Assembly (NCBI RefSeq): GCF_000422885.1
Contig: NZ_AUGX01000020.1
Coordinates: 51,165 to 115,164, forward strand
Length of the DNA stretch: 64,000 nucleotides
Reading direction: 5' to 3'
Origin: Ottowia thiooxydans DSM 14619
GTDB taxonomy: Bacteria; Pseudomonadota; Gammaproteobacteria; Burkholderiales; Burkholderiaceae_C
The notes beneath the pieces were generated by a model. That model was not told the origin of the DNA. It worked only from the letters and a program-made list of their open reading frames with translations, and ran no database searches. Positions 34,993 to 42,462 of the stretch are shown here, piece by piece; positions within the stretch are counted from its first letter, which is position 1; the number at the start of each line of letters is the position of its first letter. The translations under genes and the position numbers were made by a program.

Positions 34993-35852
34993 AGCTCGAC
35001 TTTGCAAGAGCGGACATGACAGTCCACCGGATCATCGATCTGGAAGCTCCTTTTCTTCATGCCATGGAAATGCTGCCAGCGCTGACACCCCAGCTCCTGG
35101 ATGAAAATCGGCACTGGCTGCAAGACTCACTCGACGAAAGCGACGCATTCAAGCTGTGTTACCAGGCGTACCTGGTGCGGACACCCCATCACAACATTCT
35201 GGTGGATAGCTGCCTGGGTAACCACAAGAGCAGGCCGCGGCCTGAATGGCACATGAAGACCAATGACAGTTTCATGCGTGGCCTGGCTCGCTTGGGACTG
35301 ACGCCTGCCGATATCGACTACGTCATGTGTACCCATCTGCATGGCGATCATGTGGGGTGGAACACTCAACTGGTCAATGGCGAGTGGGTCCCCACCTTCT
35401 CCAATGCTCGCTACGTCTTCAGCAAGCGTGAAATGGAATGGGCCAGTGCAGAAGATAAGAAGGTGCCGCTGGCTCCCTACCAGGATAGTGTGCTGCCCGT
35501 GATCCGAAAAGGCATGGCAGAACTTGTCGAAGACAACTACGCCCTCGGCGATCACGTCCGCCTGCTGCCCACGCCGGGCCACACGGAAGGCCATGTTTCA
35601 TTCTGCTTTGGTCGTGAACGAGACGAGCTTGTGGTGACTGGGGATCTGATTCATGTACCCTTGCAGATGCGTTATCCCGAGCTGAATTTCGCCAGGGACA
35701 AGGACCCAGAACTTGCGCAGAAGACTCGCCGGAATTTCCTGGAGCGCTACTGCGATACGCCCACCCTCTGTTGCACATCACACTTTCCGCCGCCATCGGC
35801 CGGGCGTGTACGCCGCTGGGGTGACGGATATCGGATGGATTACTCGAATTAA
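34989..35852 (+). CDS. metallo-beta-lactamase-fold hydrolase (lactonase/MPH-like)
   Basis: 287-aa cytoplasmic metallo-hydrolase. HLHGDH at 116-121 (CTHLHGDHVGW) forms the metal site, with LLPTPGHTEGHVSF near 195 and VVTGDLIHVP near 215. This branch includes lactonases and methyl-parathion-hydrolase-like enzymes. It is translationally coupled to the GntR gene (ATGA overlap) and 15 bases before the alcohol dehydrogenase, so opening of a lactone or ester intermediate is plausible but unproven. Confidence 0.85.
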   Translation: MKLDFARADMTVHRIIDLEAPFLHAMEMLPALTPQLLDENRHWLQDSLDESDAFKLCYQAYLVRTPHHNILVDSCLGNHKSRPRPEWHMKTNDSFMRGLARLGLTPADIDYVMCTHLHGDHVGWNTQLVNGEWVPTFSNARYVFSKREMEWASAEDKKVPLAPYQDSVLPVIRKGMAELVEDNYALGDHVRLLPTPGHTEGHVSFCFGRERDELVVTGDLIHVPLQMRYPELNFARDKDPELAQKTRRNFLERYCDTPTLCCTSHFPPPSAGRVRRWGDGYRMDYSN

Positions 35853-35867
35853 ACCAAAGGACTTAAC

Positions 35868-36926
35868 ATGCGGGCATATGCCGTGAATTCTTTTACCGAA
35901 CCACTTGTCGAGATCGAGGCCGTAGACCCTCAAGCGACGGGAACAGAAGTGGTTGTTGAAGTGAGCCGTTGTGGCGTGTGTCATACCGATCTCCACTTGC
36001 AAGATGGTTACTACGATATTGGAGGGGGCAAACGCCTTAACTTGGCGGACCGGGGTATCAAGCCGCCTCTGGTCATGGGGCATGAGGTTCTGGGGCGCCT
36101 CGCATCCAAGGGGCCAGACGCCCCCATTGCCGACTCTGAAGTTGGCAAGACCTTCCTTGTCTATCCGTGGATTGGTTGCGGCGTATGTGATGCCTGCAAC
36201 CGTGGCCAGGAAAACCTGTGCGCCAAGCCAGGTTCGCTCGGAGTATTCCGCTCCGGTGGCTATGCGACGCATTGCGTGGTTCCTCACCCCAAGTATCTGG
36301 TGGACGTGTCTGGCGTCGACCCTTCCATTGCGGCTACCTATGCATGCTCGGGCTTGACGGCCTTTAGCGCGCTGCGCAAGCTAGATATCGATAAAGAGAA
36401 CGACCTGCTGCTGCTCATGGGATTTGGCGGCGTAGGTATGAGTGGCTTGCAAATTGCTCAGGGCCTGGGCTATCGCAAGGTCGCGGTGGCTGAGATTGAT
36501 CCCATCAAACGTGAGCTGGCGCTGAAACATGGCGCTACCTTGGTCGTGGATCCACGCGACGCGGGCGCTGCTGGCGTTCTCGCCGAAGCGGGAGGGCTTG
36601 CAGGTGCGGTCGATTTTGTCGGCGCCAAGGCCACTGCGGAGTTTGCCATTGCCGCGCTACGCAAAGGCGGGATCTACATCGCGGTCGGTCTTTTTGGGGG
36701 CGACATCACGCTGCCGCTTCCCCCGCTGGTGCAGCGCGCCATTACGGTGCGGGGCTCCTATGTTGGAAACCTCGCCGAGCTCAAGCAACTGATCGAGCTG
36801 GTGCGAACCAACAAGATCGCACCCTTGCCTGTGGAATCCGTCGAGTTCGCTGCGGTCAACGAAGCACTTGATCGACTTCGCTCAGGAAAAGTTCAGGGAC
36901 GCCTCGTTCTGGCGCGAGAGATCTAA
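35868..36926 (+). CDS. zinc-dependent alcohol dehydrogenase
   Basis: 352-aa MDR enzyme. Catalytic zinc ligands C38 (CGVCHTDLH) and H72-E73 (GHEVLGR). Structural zinc cysteines C104, C107, C110 and C118 (GCGVCDACNRGQENLC) are all present, so the enzyme should be active. The NAD(P) fold carries GFGGVGMSGLQIAQ near 183. The substrate is unknown; the neighbours (metallo-hydrolase and AhpD-like protein) suggest an alcohol released from a lactone or ester. Confidence 0.88.
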   Translation: MRAYAVNSFTEPLVEIEAVDPQATGTEVVVEVSRCGVCHTDLHLQDGYYDIGGGKRLNLADRGIKPPLVMGHEVLGRLASKGPDAPIADSEVGKTFLVYPWIGCGVCDACNRGQENLCAKPGSLGVFRSGGYATHCVVPHPKYLVDVSGVDPSIAATYACSGLTAFSALRKLDIDKENDLLLLMGFGGVGMSGLQIAQGLGYRKVAVAEIDPIKRELALKHGATLVVDPRDAGAAGVLAEAGGLAGAVDFVGAKATAEFAIAALRKGGIYIAVGLFGGDITLPLPPLVQRAITVRGSYVGNLAELKQLIELVRTNKIAPLPVESVEFAAVNEALDRLRSGKVQGRLVLAREI

Positions 36927-36934
36927 AAGGAAAA

Positions 36935-37468
36935 GTGATGGCTTCATCGATTCGTGTGCCGCTGGTTGAGCCCGGTACCCGTCCGGAACTGGCTGAAATT
37001 GAGGCCACGATACGTGCCGAGCGAGGAGGCGAGATCGCCATCCTCTACCAGGCGCTGCTCAATAGCCCGTCGATTGCCTCCGGCTGGGAGAAGATGCTCA
37101 CAGCCGTGAGAAACCGTACAGTGGTTCCTGCGGACTTGCGCGAGCTGGTCATTTTGCGTGTAGCGGTCATCAATAGGGCGTCCTTCGAGTTCGAAGCCCA
37201 TGCACCGCTTGCGCGCAAAGCAGGGGTATCGCAAGAAAAGGTCGAATCGGTCCGACATTGGCCAGAGCAACGCGACGCGTTCACGCCCGATGAGCAACTT
37301 TCACTCGATCTTGCCGACGCCATGACGCGAGAGATCGAAGTGCCTGAAGCTTTGATGAAGAAAGTGCGCGAGCGTTTCGATGATCGCGGAGTGGTGGAAA
37401 TGGTGGCTACGGTGGCCGCCTACAACATGGTTTCTCGATTCCTGGTGGCGCTGAACATTGTTCATTGA
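36935..37468 (+). CDS. carboxymuconolactone decarboxylase (AhpD-like) family protein
   Basis: 177-aa all-helical protein with the CMD pattern LRELVILRVAVINRASFEFEAH (about 66-88, family signature) and a second helix pair near 150. There is no CxxC redox pair at the usual AhpD position, so a peroxidase role is unlikely. Eight bases after the alcohol dehydrogenase, last gene of the plus-strand set. The role in this pathway is unknown. Confidence 0.82.
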   Translation: MMASSIRVPLVEPGTRPELAEIEATIRAERGGEIAILYQALLNSPSIASGWEKMLTAVRNRTVVPADLRELVILRVAVINRASFEFEAHAPLARKAGVSQEKVESVRHWPEQRDAFTPDEQLSLDLADAMTREIEVPEALMKKVRERFDDRGVVEMVATVAAYNMVSRFLVALNIVH

Positions 37469-37566
37469 TCCAGTTGGAGCTCTGGCCTGCCCGGGAGGGC
37501 GGGTCAGACTCTAGTGTCGTGAACTGAAAGTTTGCTTAAAGAGCCCGCGCTCCTGGTCCGCGCCCG

Positions 37567-38526
37567 TCAATTGGCCAGCCAGAGTCCCTGGTTCCCGATT
37601 TGCCCCACGATATCGATCAACCTCGCGGCTACGGCTGTGACAGCCCGGGTGGGCCCTTTCGATTTCGAATAGGCCAGAGAGACCACGCGGGAAAATGAAG
37701 GCTCCACAATACGTGCCGCTTGGAGCTTGCCTTCCTGAACCTCGTTCCACACAGCGTGAATGGGGAGCACCGTGTAGAGACCTTCATCCGCGGAAAGCTG
37801 CTTTTGCAGGGGCAACGAATCCGCCTCAATGGCAGGGGTGATCACGATTCTGTGTCGCCGCGCGCCCGCATCCAGGGCAGTGCGCAGTCCGTTGGGGGCT
37901 GCCGGCAGAATAAAGGGCAAGCCATCCAGGCTGGCGAAGGCCACTGTGGGTTGTGCGGTCAAGCGATTGCCTTTTGCACCGATCAGATAACTATCAACCG
38001 TTGCTAAAGATTCCTCTTGCTCCGGAAGCGTTGGGCCGTAGCGATAGAGGATCGCGAGATCGGTTCGCGCATCGGTCAGCCACTCCTCCACCTGACCACT
38101 CGATCCTTCCAGAATTTTCAGATTCACACCAGGGTGCTTGGCACGTACTTCAGCGTATAGCTTGCCGATCAAGATCGTGCCGATAGATGGCAATGTAGCT
38201 ACTGTGACCGTGCCAACCGGCTCATGGAGGTCGGCGCGGATCTCGTGTTCCAGTGACTGCGCTCGCTCCAACAGTTCTTTGACCTGGGGGAACAGGCGCT
38301 GCCCTGCTTCAGACAACTCCACGCCTCGACCTGTTCGGTTGAACAAGCGCGCCCCGCACTCACGCTCCAGTCCATTGACCTGTCGGCTCAGGAACGATTG
38401 GCTGCTATCTAGAAAAAGCGCTGCACGCGTCAGGCTGCCCAGTTCACCAATGGCGACGAAGGCTCGCCATTTTTGAAGGTCAGCGGTGATGTCTAGTGCG
38501 AAGTCGGACGCTTTTGGCTTATGCAT
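37567..38526 (-). CDS. LysR-family regulator
   Basis: 319 aa. The helix-turn-helix spans about residues 20-78 (LGSLTRAALFLDSSQSFLSRQV); the effector domain starts at about 107 (GTVTVATLPSIGTILIGK), of the CbbR/CynR-like type. Its ATG overlaps the stop of an upstream hydrolase remnant by eight bases (ATGCATAA), which suggests inherited translational coupling. It probably controls the divergent catabolic series starting at 39831 or the Bug gene next to it. Confidence 0.87.
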   Translation of the reverse strand: MHKPKASDFALDITADLQKWRAFVAIGELGSLTRAALFLDSSQSFLSRQVNGLERECGARLFNRTGRGVELSEAGQRLFPQVKELLERAQSLEHEIRADLHEPVGTVTVATLPSIGTILIGKLYAEVRAKHPGVNLKILEGSSGQVEEWLTDARTDLAILYRYGPTLPEQEESLATVDSYLIGAKGNRLTAQPTVAFASLDGLPFILPAAPNGLRTALDAGARRHRIVITPAIEADSLPLQKQLSADEGLYTVLPIHAVWNEVQEGKLQAARIVEPSFSRVVSLAYSKSKGPTRAVTAVAARLIDIVGQIGNQGLWLAN

Positions 38527-38686
38527 TCGCGGGATTATCCAACCCGCTGGCCCAATCCGTAATAGCCTGAACCATTACATGCGGCTGCTCTGGTACCAGC
38601 GCGTGGCTGGCACTAGGGATTTCCCGAGTGGTTGCGATCCGGGTCAAAGAGTCTGCCAGTTCACGTTGAGTGGCTGGTGCGCTCAC
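38519..38686 (-). pseudogene. C-terminal remnant of an alpha/beta hydrolase
   Basis: A 55-codon frame between the Bug receptor and the LysR gene. It reads ELADSLTRIATTREIP then SASHALVPEQP, which resembles the C-terminal end of alpha/beta hydrolases, including the catalytic His of the SHxxxxEQP motif. Everything upstream (oxyanion hole, nucleophile elbow) is missing. A GTG at 38686 overlaps the Bug stop as GTGA, so the relic may still be translated. I infer that recombination replaced most of a hydrolase gene with the Bug gene. Confidence 0.4.
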
Positions 38687-39666
38687 TCCACGCGTGCGCC
38701 GGAATTCTTCACGATGCGTTCCCATTTCGGGATTTCGCTGCGAATCAGTGCGCCGAACTCCTCGGGTGTAGAAGCGGTGGGCTCGATGCCCAATCCAGTG
38801 AGCTGTTTCTTCAAGCCAGCATCGGCCATGGCTTTCACGATGGCGCCATTCAGGCGCATCACCACGTCACGTGGTGTGCCTGCCGGCGCCAGCACGCCGA
38901 GCCAGTTGGAGACTTCGTATCCCTTCAGTCCGGCTTCTTCCAACGTGGGAACTTGAGAGAGGGCGCCCATGCGTTTGGCCGAAGTGACGCCCAGCGCGTG
39001 AACTTTACCGGTTTTGATGAATTCTTCGTACACGGTGTAGGAGTCGAACGTCGCATCAATCCGGCCTGCCAACAGGTCGGTCAGCAGCGGTGAGCTTCCT
39101 TTATAGGGAACGTGCTGCATGTCGACACCAGCCATGCTGGCAAACAGGGCACCTGAAAGATGGCTGGAGCTGCCGTTACCAGCCGAGCCGTAGGTGATGG
39201 TGCCAGGCTTGGATTTGGCCAATGCGATGAAATCGGCGACGTTGCGGGCCTTGACGGAGGGGCCGACCACTAAAACGCGAGGCGTGATGTGCGTCAAGGC
39301 AATAGGCGCGAAATCCTTGACCGGGTCGTAGCGGAGCTTTTGGTAGAGCGAGGCGTTGATGGCGTGCGTTCCCATCGTGGCGAAAAATACGGTGTACCCA
39401 TCTGCAGGTGCCCGTGCCACCATTTCAGCACCCATGGTGCCGCCGGCGCCGCCACGGTTGTCGATCACAACCTGCTGGCCGAGCTGCTCGCCCATATGCA
39501 AGGCAAGGCCACGTGCCATCACATCGGCTGCGCCACCCGCTGGGAACGGAACCACCATGCGCAGCGGCTTGTCTGGAAAAGCGGCAAAAGCGGGGAGGGG
39601 GATGGCTGCCGCAGCGGCGAGAGCGATGGCGAGGGCGCGGCGGCCAATTCGGTGAGTCGTAAGCAT
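38683..39666 (-). CDS. Bug-family (TTT) periplasmic carboxylate receptor
   Basis: 327-aa exported receptor, signal peptide to about AFA (residue 29). Motifs: RMVVPFPAGGAADVMARG, QQVVIDNRGGAGGTMGAE, PADGYTVFFATMG and HVPYKGSSPLLTDLLAG. Divergent from the CaiB-led catabolic series across 164 bases, which suggests it feeds that pathway. Followed by the hydrolase remnant and LysR. Confidence 0.9.
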   Translation of the reverse strand: MLTTHRIGRRALAIALAAAAAIPLPAFAAFPDKPLRMVVPFPAGGAADVMARGLALHMGEQLGQQVVIDNRGGAGGTMGAEMVARAPADGYTVFFATMGTHAINASLYQKLRYDPVKDFAPIALTHITPRVLVVGPSVKARNVADFIALAKSKPGTITYGSAGNGSSSHLSGALFASMAGVDMQHVPYKGSSPLLTDLLAGRIDATFDSYTVYEEFIKTGKVHALGVTSAKRMGALSQVPTLEEAGLKGYEVSNWLGVLAPAGTPRDVVMRLNGAIVKAMADAGLKKQLTGLGIEPTASTPEEFGALIRSEIPKWERIVKNSGARVE

Positions 39667-39830
39667 GAGGTCTCCTGTTTAGGGCGGACTTTATCCTGCC
39701 TCTGCCGGTCGAGGCATGCGCTTGAGCGCAAGGCTGGTATTTTGCGTGGCGCCTTGCAGTCTTGCAGAGGATCAACGCAGAATGCGGCACGCTCCATTTT
39801 TCCGACCTCCTTCGGCGGCTTCTTCAAGTG

Positions 39831-41006
39831 ATGCACTCAAATCAAACGCCCGGACCGCTGGATGGCTTTGTCGTACTGGACTTGAGCAGGGTTCTGTCGG
39901 GGCCGTACTGCACGATGATGCTGTGTGATCTGGGCGCCCGCGTGATCAAGGTGGAACAACCCGGCTCCGGCGACGAAGCCCGCCATTTCCTGCCTATGGC
40001 ACCGGATGGGAAATCAGCCTACTTCGCGGCCGTCAACCGAGGCAAGGAATCCATCGCGCTGGATCTCAAGTCCCAGGATGACCGCGTCATCTTCGAGCGC
40101 TTGCTGGCGCGCGCTGATGTGCTGGTGGAGAACTACCGCCCTGGCGTTCTCGATCGACTCGGCTACGGTTGGGAAAAGCTTAAGCTTCTGCACCCCAGGC
40201 TGGTCCTGGCGTCCATTTCCGGCTTCGGCCAGACCGGCCCCTACCGCGACCGTGCGGCGTACGATGTGGTGGTGCAGGCCATGAGCGGCATGATGAGCAT
40301 CACAGGCCACCCTGGTGGCCCGCCTACGCGTGCCGGCTCGTCCATAGGTGATCTCTCGGCCGCGCTTTTCGCCTGCAATGGAATACAGGCGGCTTTGCTG
40401 AGGCGCTCCCGCACCGGAGTGGGCGGACATGTGGACGTTTCCATGTTCGAGGCCCAGATCGCCATGTTGGAGGGCGCCATTCCCCAGCTCTGGTGCACCG
40501 GGCAGTCTCCCCAGCCGCTCGGAGCGCGCCATCCGGGGTCGGCACCCTTCGATGCTTTTCGCGCAGCTGACGGACATCTGGTCATTGCCGCAGGATCGGA
40601 TCATCTATTCGCAAGCTTGGCGGCCGTCCTGGAGCAGCCAGGCCTTTTGCAGGATCCGCGGTTCGCACAACGCGCGCTGAGGGTGGTGAACCATGCGGAA
40701 CTGAAGCTCGCCATCGAGAGCGCGCTGGCTCGTTCACCCGTGGACCATTGGCTTTCTCGGTTGGACGAGGCTGGCGTGCCAGCGGGGCCGTTGAACGATG
40801 TCGCCACCATGATGGCCGATCCTCAAGTGGTCAACCGCGGTGTCTTGCCAGAGATTGACAGCGGTGGCGGCCAACGTGCACCAGTCACCCCCATTCTGAT
40901 GACCGGCCATGCCTACCCTGATCGTCTGGGGCGCGTACCGGGCTTGGATCAAGACCGCGAAGCGATTCTCCGTTTCGCACAAGACGGCAATGGCCTGCCT
41001 GCATAG
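39831..41006 (+). CDS. CaiB/BaiF CoA-transferase
   Basis: 391-aa family III CoA-transferase from ATG 39831; the frame is open upstream to 39762 without homology. Motifs: GFVVLDLSRVLSGPYCTMML, ARVIKVEQPGSGDEAR, candidate catalytic Asp at about 174 (SIGDLSAA). First gene of a long plus-strand catabolic series, so it likely activates the incoming acid to a CoA thioester. No strong ribosome-binding site is visible. Confidence 0.88.
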   Translation: MHSNQTPGPLDGFVVLDLSRVLSGPYCTMMLCDLGARVIKVEQPGSGDEARHFLPMAPDGKSAYFAAVNRGKESIALDLKSQDDRVIFERLLARADVLVENYRPGVLDRLGYGWEKLKLLHPRLVLASISGFGQTGPYRDRAAYDVVVQAMSGMMSITGHPGGPPTRAGSSIGDLSAALFACNGIQAALLRRSRTGVGGHVDVSMFEAQIAMLEGAIPQLWCTGQSPQPLGARHPGSAPFDAFRAADGHLVIAAGSDHLFASLAAVLEQPGLLQDPRFAQRALRVVNHAELKLAIESALARSPVDHWLSRLDEAGVPAGPLNDVATMMADPQVVNRGVLPEIDSGGGQRAPVTPILMTGHAYPDRLGRVPGLDQDREAILRFAQDGNGLPA

Positions 41007-41084
41007 CAGCTTTGCGCTCGCGCAGGCTGGCAACCATGGCCAGAGTTTCCTAAATTAGCGGGATACAAAGAGGAGCAGACTTTT

Positions 41085-42305
41085 ATGGGTAGCTTGAATG
41101 GCGTGCGCGTGCTTGATCTGAGCCGCGTGTTTTCCGGTCCGTGGGCGGCGCAGATGCTGGCCGATTTCGGCGCTGATGTGATCAAGGTGGAACGTCCTGG
41201 TCGCGGTGACGACGTACGGCATCAGGGGCTGCGCGTGCGAGACGCCCAGGGCGCTGAAACGCGAGAGACCTCTTCTTTCATCGCGATGAATCGCGGTAAG
41301 CGCTCCGTAACGGTGGATATCGCTCAAGTGGCGGGGCAAGCCTTGGTGCGTGAGTTGGCCAAAGACAGCGACATCGTCATCGAAAACTTCAAAGCGGGGG
41401 ATCTGGTGCGCTATGGGCTGGACTACGCCTCGCTGAAAGAGGTGAATCCGCGTCTGGTGTATTGCTCGATCAGCGGCTTTGGCCAATCTGGGCCCTACAG
41501 CCATTTGCCTGGATACGACCCGCTGTTTCAATCCATGAGCGGGCTCATGAGCATTACGGGGCACGCCGATAGCGAGCCGGGTGGAGGCCCTTTGCGTGTG
41601 GGCTATTCCGTAGGCGATATCACTGCAGGGTTCTACGCGGTGAGCGCGATCCTGGCTGCGCTCCGTCACCGGGACATGGTCTCCGGGGAAGGTCAGTACA
41701 TCGATCTGGCCCTGCTGGATGCGCAGGTGGCCGCCATTTCGCATGTGGGCATGATGTACCTGGTATCCGGCCAGCAGCCGCCGCGCCTGGGCAACGTATC
41801 TCCCATTACCTGCCCTTGGCAGTCTTTCGACTGCGCCGATGGGCAAATTGTCATCGCGGTGGGCAACGATACCCAGTTTGCTTCGCTTTGCCGCGAGCTA
41901 GGGCACCCCGAATGGGCTACGGACGAACGCTTTGCCACCAATCCGGTGCGAGCCAAAAACCGCCAAGTGCTGATTCCGTTGATCTCTGCAGTGTTCCTCA
42001 CACGCGGCGTGCAAGACTGGAACGAAACCCTGGAGGCCGCCGGCGTGCCCGCCGGGCCCATCAACGGCTTTGCTGAGGTGTTCGCTGATCCCCAGATCCT
42101 GCATAGGCAGATGCGTTTCGATATGCCGCACACATCGGCTGGCAGCATTCCGCAGGTGGCCAATCCCGTCAAATTTTCTGCCACCCCGGTGCAATACGAC
42201 CGTGCTCCGCCGCTGCTTGGCGAGCATACCGAAGAGGTATTGAGAGAGAGGCTGGCCTGTGACGACGAGCGCATTGCCCAGCTGCGGGCCGCGAAAGTTA
42301 TTTAG
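41085..42305 (+). CDS. CaiB/BaiF CoA-transferase
   Basis: 406 aa; AGAGGAG precedes the ATG by 10 bases. Motifs: GVRVLDLSRVFSGPWAAQML, ADVIKVERPGRGDDVR, and the catalytic Asp candidate D178 (YSVGDITAG). Distinct from the preceding paralogue at 39831 and closer to the one at 51474. A 157-base gap with a hairpin repeat separates it from the acyl-CoA dehydrogenase, so transcription may pause or restart there. Confidence 0.9.
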   Translation: MGSLNGVRVLDLSRVFSGPWAAQMLADFGADVIKVERPGRGDDVRHQGLRVRDAQGAETRETSSFIAMNRGKRSVTVDIAQVAGQALVRELAKDSDIVIENFKAGDLVRYGLDYASLKEVNPRLVYCSISGFGQSGPYSHLPGYDPLFQSMSGLMSITGHADSEPGGGPLRVGYSVGDITAGFYAVSAILAALRHRDMVSGEGQYIDLALLDAQVAAISHVGMMYLVSGQQPPRLGNVSPITCPWQSFDCADGQIVIAVGNDTQFASLCRELGHPEWATDERFATNPVRAKNRQVLIPLISAVFLTRGVQDWNETLEAAGVPAGPINGFAEVFADPQILHRQMRFDMPHTSAGSIPQVANPVKFSATPVQYDRAPPLLGEHTEEVLRERLACDDERIAQLRAAKVI

Positions 42306-42412
42306 CCCCCTGTGGCGCTTACGCGCCTTCCCCCTCGGGGGACGCCACTAGCGACCTGGCAAAGCCAGCTCCGCGGTGGCCCTCGCATGGCTTGCTCCGC
42401 AGCCTTTTGATT
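42304..42412. repeat. Burkholderiales-type hairpin repeat, probable terminator
   Basis: Intergenic block with GTGGCG (42312-42317) pairing with CGCCAC (42343-42348) around a TCCCCCTCGGGGGA hairpin, then a tail AGCGACCTGGCAAAGCCAG. I recognise this order from dispersed, terminator-like intergenic repeats of the order. It follows the second CaiB gene directly. Confidence 0.55.
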
Positions 42413-42462
42413 TTTTGCGGTTTACACGCTAAGGATGGCGCAGAGCGCTAGGGAACAACAAC

